This document shows positions 1 through 6,516 of a DNA stretch of 6,602 nucleotides, one piece after another. Positions within the stretch are counted from its first letter, which is position 1; every line of letters starts with the position of its first letter. Source of the DNA: Candidatus Atribacter hydrocarboniphilus (GTDB lineage: Bacteria > Atribacterota > Atribacteria > Atribacterales > Atribacteraceae). The position numbers and the translations under genes are program-made. The DNA is taken from the NCBI GenBank assembly GCA_003542295.1, contig DPKX01000095.1, positions 1 through 6,602 on the forward strand, read 5' to 3'. The notes under the pieces are model-generated. The model was not told the DNA's origin. It worked only from the letters and a program-made list of their open reading frames with translations, and did no database searches.

Positions 1-1
1 T

Positions 2-529
2 GGTAGTCCTCCAGTTATGCAAGGAATTGCTGGTTTTGAAGATGAAATATCCAAATTGGATGATATGAAACTCGCAACTAATGTCCAGTTTGGTGATTAT
101 GCGACTGATAAATCTCTAGCGGTTATGAAAACTCTCATACAATCAGGCCTGGAGTTCAATGTTGCGGTAGGTTCCTGTCAAGAAATTACTGAGGGTATCA
201 TTCAAGCATTAAGAGAAGAAAATGTACCACGAGACCAGGTTATTGTTGCGTCAGTGAATGGTGGTCCGATGGATGTTGAAAACCTTAAGAAGGGAAATAT
301 GGATTATTGTCTCAGCCAATCCCCAGGGTTGCATGGTATGATTTGCGCTGCCAATTTGATTGCCAAACTGAAAGGACAGACCTACCAGGAAAAGGCTTAT
401 TCCCCAGTTATTTGGGTCAATCTCAAAACCTGGGAAGCCGATCTCATTCCTTGGGATGTGGACGAGAGTTGGTTGCCGGTTGTGAGTGAATTTATTAAAA
501 CCGGTCAGTATAAACCAGAACTGAGGTAG
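2..529 (+). CDS. Sugar ABC transporter substrate-binding protein, C-terminal part (5' end outside window)
   Basis: Extracytoplasmic sugar-binding receptor of a CUT2-type (ribose/xylose-like, Peripla_BP_4) ABC importer; it captures the sugar and hands it to the permease. The frame is open to the left edge (residues GSPPV precede the ATG at 17), so that ATG is internal and the signal peptide lies outside the window. The 175 visible residues show the C-terminal lobe pattern of the family: a helix-strand segment with FNVAVGSCQEITEGIIQAL (where relatives have a 'nD.mA.Ga..Al' pattern), then VIVASVNGGPMDVENLKKG, then DYCLSQSPGLHGM. In RbsB-like proteins the 'G(F)D' strand end carries a ligand-binding Asp; here the equivalent stretch reads SVNGG, so Asn may replace it. 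It ends with TAG and is followed by a terminator before the ATPase gene. The family is clear from pattern and context; the ligand is unknown. Confidence 0.9.
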   Translation, partial: GSPPVMQGIAGFEDEISKLDDMKLATNVQFGDYATDKSLAVMKTLIQSGLEFNVAVGSCQEITEGIIQALREENVPRDQVIVASVNGGPMDVENLKKGNMDYCLSQSPGLHGMICAANLIAKLKGQTYQEKAYSPVIWVNLKTWEADLIPWDVDESWLPVVSEFIKTGQYKPELR

Positions 530-649
530 GGTTAGGTAAGGTAAGTTTAAAGGGATGGTTTTTTGGACCCCTACGTTCTCGATTTTAAGTTTTATTATGC
601 TGGTCTTTTAAATGTTGTTTCAATCTTTGAAAAATAAAATCTAAGTGAA

Positions 650-695
650 AGGGGACTTTTGAGGATTATTTTCAAAAGTCCTCTGATTATTTTTT
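650..695 (+). terminator. Rho-independent terminator between binding-protein and ATPase genes
   Basis: A 13-bp stem pairs 650-662 (AGGGGACTTTTGA) with 672-684 (TCAAAAGTCCTCT), with a single G-U wobble and a 9-nt loop (663-671). It is followed by a T-rich run, with six T at 690-695. It sits 120 nt after the binding-protein stop and 28 nt before the ATPase start. It probably attenuates transcription so the receptor is made in excess over the membrane parts. I see no convincing -35/-10 pair between the hairpin and the ATPase gene, so downstream genes may depend on partial read-through. Confidence 0.85.
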
Positions 696-723
696 GTGAA
701 TGAGTTTTAATGGGGGGTAGTGC

Positions 724-2232
724 ATGGAATCTGGGACATTACTTCAAGCTATAGGATTCAATAAAACCTACCCGGGTGTAAAAGCTCTGGATGCTGTTGA
801 TTTCGATCTGGAATATGGTGAAGTCCAAGCTTTAGTTGGGCAAAATGGAGCAGGGAAATCAACTTTTGTTGAGATTATTGCTGGATCGATTCGACCAGAT
901 TCGGGGCAGATAAAAATTGATAATATCGTTTATCCTTACTTGGAACCCTCAAAATCTATTGAGTTAGGAATTCAGACCGTTCATCAGGAAAACCAATTAG
1001 TAGACGAGCTATCAATAGCTGATAACATTTATTTATTCAATCTTCCAGCAAACAAAATTGGTTTGGTTAAAGAATCCGATTGTACTCAAGCTGCCAATGA
1101 ATTGCTCCAAGAGTTGGGAATAGATATTCCAGCCGGGAAAAAAATAAAACAACTCACTTTTGCGGAAAAAAAATTAATCAGCATAGCAAAAGCATTTTCC
1201 CGAAAAGCAAGAATACTTATCCTTGATGAACCGACTGCTTCTCTTGATGAAAAAGGGAAAAAGATACTGTTTGAAATTATTCGTAAACATACCAAGAAAG
1301 GCTTAAGTGTCATTTATATATCTCATAATATTCATGAAGTATTTGAGATATGCGATCGGGTTACCGTTTTTAAAGATGGCAAAAAGATCAGCACCCAACC
1401 AGTAAAAGAAATCAGCTTAAACGATATCGTTCGTCAAATGATTGGCCGATCAACAACCAATATTTACTGCCGGGAAAGGGAATCATCTCAAGGCGTTAAA
1501 AACGAAGGTCTTGAAGTTATTGACTATCATCGTGAAGGAGTCATAGAACATGTTTCTTTTCAAGTCAAAGCCGGAGAAATCTTTGGTATCGGTGGTTTGG
1601 TTGGTGCCGGAAGAACCGAACTGATTCGCATGATCTTTGGTTTAGACAAAAAAGATTCAGGAAAACTTATTTTTCGGGGACAGAAAATTACCCCAACCAG
1701 CCCGAATGATGCTATAAAAAAGGGAATAGGATATCTGACCGAAGACCGTAAAGATACTGGTTTAGTTATGATGAGACCGATATTTGAAAATATCAGCTTA
1801 GTAAAATTAGCTAAAGAAGCTAATCGGATGCTTAATCTTGCTAATGAAAGAAATGAAACCCAACAATTATCCGAGAAACTCAACATAAAAACCCCGAGCA
1901 TAACTCAGCTTGTACTCAATCTTAGCGGTGGTAACCAACAAAAGGTGGTTTTGGCAAAATGGTTGTTTGCTGGAGCTGAAATATTATTATTTGACGAACC
2001 TACGGTTGGAATAGATGTTGGAGCCAAGAGCGAAATATATAAATTAATTGATAATTTAGCAAAACAAGGGAAAATAATTTTATTAATTTCTTCCGACAAT
2101 CCTGAATTGATAGCAGTTTGTGACCGGATTGGAATTATGAGAAATGGCAAGCTTATAAGAGTGCTTGAAGGAAATGATATTACTGAAGAAAATATTCTTC
2201 GCTATTCTATGGGCGTTAACGAAGAGGATTAA
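724..2232 (+). CDS. Sugar ABC transporter ATP-binding protein (RbsA/MglA/XylG type, two nucleotide-binding domains)
   Basis: Cytoplasmic ATPase that powers CUT2-type sugar import; one polypeptide carries both nucleotide-binding domains. Its 502 residues are the usual length. NBD1 has Walker A GQNGAGKST (39-47), a degenerate signature LTFAEKK (144-150), Walker B ILILDE (164-169, Glu169 catalytic) and H-loop His201. NBD2 has the degenerate Walker A typical of the family, GLVGAGRTE (291-299, Arg for Lys), an intact signature LSGGNQQK (400-407), Walker B ILLFDE (420-425) and ISSDNPE in place of the H-loop His. One composite ATP site (NBD1 Walker A/B plus NBD2 signature) looks competent and the other degenerate. 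The start is supported by GGGGGG at 712-717, six nt before the ATG. The stop lies 5 nt before the permease start, so the two genes are surely co-transcribed. The sugar cannot be told from this protein. Confidence 0.97.
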   Translation: MESGTLLQAIGFNKTYPGVKALDAVDFDLEYGEVQALVGQNGAGKSTFVEIIAGSIRPDSGQIKIDNIVYPYLEPSKSIELGIQTVHQENQLVDELSIADNIYLFNLPANKIGLVKESDCTQAANELLQELGIDIPAGKKIKQLTFAEKKLISIAKAFSRKARILILDEPTASLDEKGKKILFEIIRKHTKKGLSVIYISHNIHEVFEICDRVTVFKDGKKISTQPVKEISLNDIVRQMIGRSTTNIYCRERESSQGVKNEGLEVIDYHREGVIEHVSFQVKAGEIFGIGGLVGAGRTELIRMIFGLDKKDSGKLIFRGQKITPTSPNDAIKKGIGYLTEDRKDTGLVMMRPIFENISLVKLAKEANRMLNLANERNETQQLSEKLNIKTPSITQLVLNLSGGNQQKVVLAKWLFAGAEILLFDEPTVGIDVGAKSEIYKLIDNLAKQGKIILLISSDNPELIAVCDRIGIMRNGKLIRVLEGNDITEENILRYSMGVNEED

Positions 2233-2237
2233 CGACA

Positions 2238-2741
2238 ATGATAAAAACCAATTTAAATTCAAGAAAAATTATTGGTAGAAGCCTTAATCAATCAATTATT
2301 CTTGTTTTATTGATTATTGTTATTTCAATGTTCGCCACTCTTGTTAATCCAAGATTTATTAGAGTTACCAATCTTATTAATATATTCCAGCAAATATCAG
2401 TATTAGGTATTATTGCCAGCGGCATTGGAATGTTGCTGATATCAGGAGAATTCGATATATCGGTAGGTTCCCAGGTTTCACTCATTGGAATGATTTTAGC
2501 AATGATAATTCAAAAAGTCGGAGGGTTACCGGAAGGAAGCAATCCGAATGGATTTAATCCCTCATCAATTCCGTTGGCGATTATTGTTTCTTGTTTAGTG
2601 GGTATTGCATTGGGATTTGTTAATGGGATGACCGTTATCAAATCGAGAGCTGCTTCTTTTATCATTACGCTTGGATTTAGCTCAGTTTACAAAGGTTTAG
2701 CCTTATTGCTAAGTGGTGGAGCTTCATTTATGTTATTCTGA
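2238..2741 (+). CDS. Sugar ABC transporter permease, N-terminal half (RbsC type), ended by in-frame TGA
   Basis: First 167 residues of a BPD_transp_2 / RbsC-type inner-membrane permease. Hydrophobic segments lie at about 18-36, 50-69, 78-95, 111-130 and 140-159. The family-typical stretch EFDISVGS (71-78, compare GxDLSVGS) follows the second segment. GFVNGMTVIKSRAASFIITLG (126-146) matches the permease core 'GlvNGllv.k.r...FIvTLG', and GLALLLSGGASF leads to the break. A GAAGAGGA site (2221-2228), inside the end of the ATPase gene, precedes the ATG by nine nt. The chain ends at TGA 2739-2741, in the middle of the region where relatives continue into a GRGRI motif. The rest of the gene (2772-3242) is in the same reading frame, so this is half of one permease of about 334 codons rather than a complete protein. 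A half permease alone would not be expected to transport. Confidence 0.9.
   Translation: MIKTNLNSRKIIGRSLNQSIILVLLIIVISMFATLVNPRFIRVTNLINIFQQISVLGIIASGIGMLLISGEFDISVGSQVSLIGMILAMIIQKVGGLPEGSNPNGFNPSSIPLAIIVSCLVGIALGFVNGMTVIKSRAASFIITLGFSSVYKGLALLLSGGASFMLF
2739..2741 (+). other. In-frame TGA interrupting the permease gene (codon 168)
   Basis: Reading 2238-3242 in one frame gives a full-length RbsC-type permease with one TGA, in the context ...SGGASFMLF[TGA]KFETVGRGRI... No bases are gained or lost: both halves share the frame, and the total of 335 codons including both stops is close to the family's usual 310-340. A one-base change from GGA (Gly), or from TGG (Trp), would explain it. The window gives no sign that TGA is a sense codon: Trp is written TGG throughout, no other recognisable gene has an internal TGA, and the NagA-like gene ends naturally at TGA. 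Confidence 0.85.
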
Positions 2742-2771
2742 AAATTTGAAACTGTCGGTCGGGGTCGGATA

Positions 2772-3242
2772 ATGAATTACATTCCGATTGCAATTTTATT
2801 CTTTATCGGTGTAGTTCTTATCAGCCATGTCATATTGAGTTATTCGAAATATGGAAGATATCTTTATGCCATTGGAGGAAATAAAAAAGCGGCTTATGTA
2901 TCAGGTATCAATACCGACCGGATGACTTTAACTGCTTACATTATGGTTGGTCTCTTGAATGCAGTAGCAGCCTTGATATTGATCTCACGAGTTGGATCGG
3001 CTTTAGCGACAACCGGGGATGCCTATACCCTTGATGCTTTAGCAGCAGTTGTTGTTGGTGGTGTAGCGATCACCGGAGGAGAAGGAAGCGCTTTGAGTAT
3101 CTTTCTGGGAGTTGTCCTGATTGGGTTAATTGGAAACGCCTTGGTAATAATGAATGTAAACCCTTATTTACGTGATGTTGTTATCGGTCTTATTATTATT
3201 GCTGCTGTAACCATGAGTCGCATGACAAGCCGAAGGAGATAA
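2772..3242 (+). CDS. Sugar ABC transporter permease, C-terminal half (RbsC type)
   Basis: Continuation of the same permease after the TGA; the first ATG available in frame gives 156 residues. Hydrophobic segments lie at about 4-22, 51-72, 87-100, 105-126 and 131-148. YAIGGNKKAAYVSGIN (32-47) is the cytoplasmic EAA-like coupling loop that docks on the ATPase. DAYTLDALAAVVVGGVAITGG (83-103) is the strongly conserved core of RbsC-type permeases. The ten codons between the TGA and this ATG (KFETVGRGRI) also match the family, so homology starts upstream of the ATG. Only a weak GGGG (2762-2765) precedes the ATG, so efficient independent initiation is doubtful. Reinitiation after the TGA 30 nt upstream is possible but unproven. 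The break falls in what should be an extracytoplasmic loop between the two membrane halves. The TAA stop is 36 nt before the NagB-like gene. Confidence 0.88.
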   Translation: MNYIPIAILFFIGVVLISHVILSYSKYGRYLYAIGGNKKAAYVSGINTDRMTLTAYIMVGLLNAVAALILISRVGSALATTGDAYTLDALAAVVVGGVAITGGEGSALSIFLGVVLIGLIGNALVIMNVNPYLRDVVIGLIIIAAVTMSRMTSRRR

Positions 3243-3278
3243 ATATAACTACCTGTAAGCAAACTTGGAGGTAAGAAT

Positions 3279-4241
3279 ATGAAACAAATCAATTTACTCA
3301 ATACCATTCAGGGATCGTTGTTTGAGAATTTCTTCCCGTCTGCATGGGACCTCAAGAAGATTGACCAATGTTGTAGCAACACACCAGAGGATGTTAATAA
3401 GAGAGAAAGCTGGTGGCATAAGGATTTTCAACCGGTGGCTGGAGAGAGCTTAGAAGATTTTAATACCCTTATGGGTCATGAAATTGCTTACCAGATCAAG
3501 TTAGCGAAAGACGAAGGTCGAGACCTTATTTTAATTTTTTCAGTTGGTCCAATGGGGATGTATCGATGGGCAGTCGAATTTTTGAAGCGCTGGAACGTTG
3601 ATTGTAAGCATGTCCATGGATTCAACATGGATGAATGGTGCGACGAAGAGGGAAATACTCTGCCCTCCACCAACCCCGGAGCCTTCCGGAATGCCATGGA
3701 ACATGCCTTTTATGGACCGTTAGGTAACCTGACTGTACCGAAAAATCAACGTCATTTTGCCACCCGCGACGAGCTTCCTAATTATGGCTCTCAAATAATG
3801 GACCTTCGCGCCAAGGGAGCGAAATTTGTAGTTATCTATGGGATTGGATGGGTGTTCCATATCGCATTTTGGGAACCCCATTTCGCGGCTGATTATAAAA
3901 ACATGGATGAATGGCTTCAACCAACCCATCGCATTGCTGCAAAGCTTCATCCCTTAACCATAATTCAAAATTCCATTACCAGCTTTAAAAGTAGAATAAC
4001 CTTGGTTCCAGCGCGCGCCAATACGATTGGTCCAGGAATATTTATGAAAGCCGATTATACCATTGGTGGAGTGGATGGATTCCTTCCAGTACGAAATATG
4101 ATCTATCAAGGGATGACCTTTTGGGTCACCTTAAAGTACGGTCCGGATATGTGGATTCCATCTTCGGTGATGCCCCAACTACCTGGAAAGTTATTTTACA
4201 TTAAACACCTTGCCGGACCCCTTGAACCTGATGTCAATTAA
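3279..4241 (+). CDS. Divergent glucosamine-6-phosphate deaminase/isomerase (NagB) family protein
   Basis: Cytoplasmic protein of the NagB sugar isomerase fold. In E. coli, NagB turns glucosamine-6-phosphate into fructose-6-phosphate and ammonia. Visible matches are FNMDEW (115-120; Asp118 equals NagB Asp72), [13 protein letters not shown] (188-200; compare GVGNDGHIAFNEP), [13 protein letters not shown] (247-259) and the C-terminal [14 protein letters not shown]. Of the catalytic set Asp72, Asp141, His143, Glu148, three remain (Asp118, His194, Glu199), but the Asp141 position is Val192. The phosphate loop PTGGTP is replaced by SVGPMG (88-93), and the NagB Lys208 region reads GGVDGF without Lys. 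At 320 residues it is about 50 longer than NagB, mostly an N-terminal extension with a Trp/Cys-rich start (SWWHKDF at 44-50). The start is fixed by GGAGGT at 3267-3272, six nt before the ATG. Its place between importer and NagA-like gene supports an amino-sugar role; the substrate is uncertain, and another sugar isomerisation or deamination is possible. Confidence 0.78.
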   Translation: MKQINLLNTIQGSLFENFFPSAWDLKKIDQCCSNTPEDVNKRESWWHKDFQPVAGESLEDFNTLMGHEIAYQIKLAKDEGRDLILIFSVGPMGMYRWAVEFLKRWNVDCKHVHGFNMDEWCDEEGNTLPSTNPGAFRNAMEHAFYGPLGNLTVPKNQRHFATRDELPNYGSQIMDLRAKGAKFVVIYGIGWVFHIAFWEPHFAADYKNMDEWLQPTHRIAAKLHPLTIIQNSITSFKSRITLVPARANTIGPGIFMKADYTIGGVDGFLPVRNMIYQGMTFWVTLKYGPDMWIPSSVMPQLPGKLFYIKHLAGPLEPDVN

Positions 4242-4258
4242 CGGGAGGAATACCGCTA

Positions 4259-5467
4259 ATGACTGAGGAGATATTGATTTGTAACGGGAGAGTTATTGCA
4301 GAAACCCACTATCTTCCCAAGGGTTATGTGCTCATCAAAAATGGGAAGATAGCTTCAATAGGTGAGGATTGGTCGGAAATTTTTGCTGAAGAAGTTATTG
4401 ATGTCCAGGGATTGATAATTTCTCCTGGTTTTATTGATATGCATACTCACGGAATTAAAGATGTTGATTTTATGGAAAGTGACCCTGAGAATATTGTCAG
4501 AGGTTTATTTGAATATGCACATTTTGGGGTTACTCGCGTCGTCGGGTCAACTCTTTCTAATCCTTTCGAACAAATCATAAGTCAAGCAAAAAGAATTCGA
4601 GCAGCGAGAGAAAACCGAGATTATGGTGATATTTTACTTGGTGTTCACATTGAAGGACCTTGGTTGATTCCTTCTCAACGAGGTGGTCATGCCTTACCAT
4701 ATCTCCGAGTCCCGGAAAAAGATGATGTCAACCGACTTTTAAACGAAGTTGGAGATGTTATCCGCACTGTCACCTTCGCTCCTGAACTTCCCAACGCAGT
4801 TTGGCTTGCCGAGCAACTCTCTTATCGTGGGATTGTTGGTACTATAGGACATACCGAAGCTAGTTTTGAAGAAACTGAAAAAATTATTCTTGCTGGGGTG
4901 AGGCATGTCACCCATTTATACGATGGCTCTCATGGTTTTAAAGAAAGTCCGAATGAAGCCTTGGTAATGATGCCTGGATTGGAGACTGCAGTCGTTATGT
5001 ATGATGATGTGAGTATTGAACTGATTGGTTGTCCAGTGCATGTACCCAAACCATTTTTCCGGTATATCGATAAGGTGAAACCACGCAATAAAAAAGTTAT
5101 TGTTACCGATTCTTTAGTTGGTACTGGAATGCCTGATGGAACCACTTTAACTTATCGGGATGGAAGGAAGGTCTATGTTTCAGAAGGTGTCTTGAGGATG
5201 ATTGACGATGATCCAAATATCCATGGGAACCTAACCGGAAGCGCTGTAACCATGAATGTTGCCCTTCGAAGGTTAAAAGAATATACCAACCTTTCTTTTT
5301 CAGAAGCTATACGGTGGGGGAGTATTAATCCGGCAACTACTTTAGGAATCGATAATGAAACCGGCAGTATCTCAATAGGAAAATATGCTGACCTGGTTAT
5401 AATTGATGAGGAATTCGATGTGAAAATGACTTTTTTAAAAGGAAAATTGGTTTATAAAATCCACTGA
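4259..5467 (+). CDS. nagA: N-acetylglucosamine-6-phosphate deacetylase (NagA) family amidohydrolase
   Basis: Metal-dependent amidohydrolase, predicted to remove an N-acetyl group from an amino sugar in the cytoplasm. Its 402 residues are close to the family's 380-400. Order: N-terminal beta domain with SPGFIDMHTHG (55-65; His62 and His64 are the HxH metal pair), GVHIEGPWL (128-136; Glu132 metal ligand), GHTEAS (197-202; His198), THLYDGSHGF (218-227; His219), a PVHV stretch with His261 (substrate His251 in E. coli), VTDSLVGTG (282-290; Asp284 catalytic), NLTGSAVTM (324-332) and the closing GKYADLVIID beta segment. The usual THLYNAM reads THLYDGS, and the conserved REPG, whose Arg binds the substrate phosphate in E. 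coli NagA, reads MMPG (237-240). The substrate may therefore be unphosphorylated or otherwise unusual, and the gene symbol stands for the family only. GGGAGG at 4243-4248 precedes the ATG; the gene follows the NagB-like stop by 17 nt. Confidence 0.87.
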   Translation: MTEEILICNGRVIAETHYLPKGYVLIKNGKIASIGEDWSEIFAEEVIDVQGLIISPGFIDMHTHGIKDVDFMESDPENIVRGLFEYAHFGVTRVVGSTLSNPFEQIISQAKRIRAARENRDYGDILLGVHIEGPWLIPSQRGGHALPYLRVPEKDDVNRLLNEVGDVIRTVTFAPELPNAVWLAEQLSYRGIVGTIGHTEASFEETEKIILAGVRHVTHLYDGSHGFKESPNEALVMMPGLETAVVMYDDVSIELIGCPVHVPKPFFRYIDKVKPRNKKVIVTDSLVGTGMPDGTTLTYRDGRKVYVSEGVLRMIDDDPNIHGNLTGSAVTMNVALRRLKEYTNLSFSEAIRWGSINPATTLGIDNETGSISIGKYADLVIIDEEFDVKMTFLKGKLVYKIH

Positions 5468-5487
5468 TTTTATGAAAGGATAGAGCA

Positions 5488-6516
5488 ATGAAGAAATACG
5501 GCGTCGGTATTGTCGGTTTTGGATGGGTAGCTGAAGGCCATCTGCTATCGTTTTTAAAGAGTGACCGTTATCAACCCGTTGCCTTAATGTCGTCCCGGCA
5601 ATTAGATCCGGTGGAATTTAAAAAACAATGGAGTATTGACCTAAAAATTTATAACGATTATGAGAAGTTTTTAAAGGACCCTGAAATTGATGTCGTTGAT
5701 ATTTGTACACCTCACTTTTTGCACCCTGAACAAACCATTCAAGCCAGTGAAGCCGGCAAAGCCGTCATCATAGAAAAACCCATTGCTTTAAATTATGAAG
5801 ATTCGAAGCGGATGTTCAAAACCGTAAAGAAAAACCAAACCCGAACCTCGGTTTGTTTTGAAGTGAGGTATATTTCATCGGTGTTAGCCACACAATCCAT
5901 TATCGCAAAGGGTTTAATAGGTGACATTTATTATGCTGAAGCCGATTATTACCATGGTATTGGCCCTTGGTATAAAAACCAACGTTGGGAAGTAAAAAAA
6001 GAATTTGGTGGAAGCTCGCTCTTAAGAGCTGGTTGCCATGCCTTAGATATTGTACTCTTTTTGCTTGGGGATGAAGTAGAAGAAGTATTTGCTTATGGGA
6101 ATAAAAACCCCAATACTGTTTATCAACCTTATGATTATGACCTGAATACCATCGTGCTTTTAAAATTCAAAACCGGTAAATTAGCAAAAATTACATCTTG
6201 TACCGATTGCGTTCAACCCTATGTTTTTAATATCAACATTTTAGGGAGTGAAGGAAGTATCAAGAATGATCAATTTTACAGCAAAAAGATTGATGGGATG
6301 AAAGGATGGAGCAAACTCAACGTTCAGCTGATCGATTCTGGTGATGTTTTACATCACCCTTACAAGGAGCAGTTTGATGATTTTGCCCAATGCCTGGATA
6401 AGGGAATTGATCCTCACAATAACTTAGAAAGTGCTTTTTACACACATAAAGTTGTATTTGCTGCTGACCTATCCACCAGTGAAGGAAGACCAATAAAGCT
6501 CTCCGAATTCAAATAA
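5488..6516 (+). CDS. Gfo/Idh/MocA family NAD(P)-dependent oxidoreductase
   Basis: Cytoplasmic dehydrogenase of the family that oxidises or reduces hydroxyl groups on sugars, inositols and sugar derivatives. Its 342 residues are the typical length. The N-terminal Rossmann domain opens with GIVGFGWVAEGH (7-18, the GxGxxA-type dinucleotide loop), then CTPHFLH (73-79) and the family hallmark EKPIAL (96-101, Lys97 catalytic). The C-terminal alpha/beta domain holds GGSSLLRAGCHALDIVLFLLG (174-194), where His184 and Asp187 are the expected catalytic and substrate residues, and ILGSEGSI (251-258). The second strand ends ALMSSRQ (32-38), without the acidic residue that favours NAD, so NADP is possible. 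AAAGGA (5475-5480) lies seven nt before the ATG, and the gene starts 20 nt after the deacetylase stop, consistent with one operon. The exact substrate cannot be read from sequence; an amino sugar or its oxidised form is the contextual guess. Confidence 0.92.
   Translation: MKKYGVGIVGFGWVAEGHLLSFLKSDRYQPVALMSSRQLDPVEFKKQWSIDLKIYNDYEKFLKDPEIDVVDICTPHFLHPEQTIQASEAGKAVIIEKPIALNYEDSKRMFKTVKKNQTRTSVCFEVRYISSVLATQSIIAKGLIGDIYYAEADYYHGIGPWYKNQRWEVKKEFGGSSLLRAGCHALDIVLFLLGDEVEEVFAYGNKNPNTVYQPYDYDLNTIVLLKFKTGKLAKITSCTDCVQPYVFNINILGSEGSIKNDQFYSKKIDGMKGWSKLNVQLIDSGDVLHHPYKEQFDDFAQCLDKGIDPHNNLESAFYTHKVVFAADLSTSEGRPIKLSEFK

Noticed and set aside
552..571. Second hairpin GGG...CCC just after the binding-protein stop
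   Set aside because: Only about four base pairs with a long loop and no following T-run; the hairpin at 650-684 is far better.
593..598. TATTAT as a -10 element for the ATPase transcript
   Set aside because: No matching -35 at proper spacing, and any transcript from it would run into the terminator at 650-695.
2739..2741. TGA recoded as Gly or Trp by a variant genetic code (as in Absconditabacteria/Gracilibacteria or Mycoplasma)
   Set aside because: The other genes contain no internal TGA, Trp is always TGG, and the NagA-like gene ends naturally at TGA with good spacing to the next start. A variant code would produce many in-frame TGAs.
2739..2795. Selenocysteine insertion at the permease TGA
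   Set aside because: Only a weak 5-bp pairing (TCGGA with TCCGA) is visible downstream, not a convincing SECIS hairpin, and a transport permease loop has no known need for selenocysteine.
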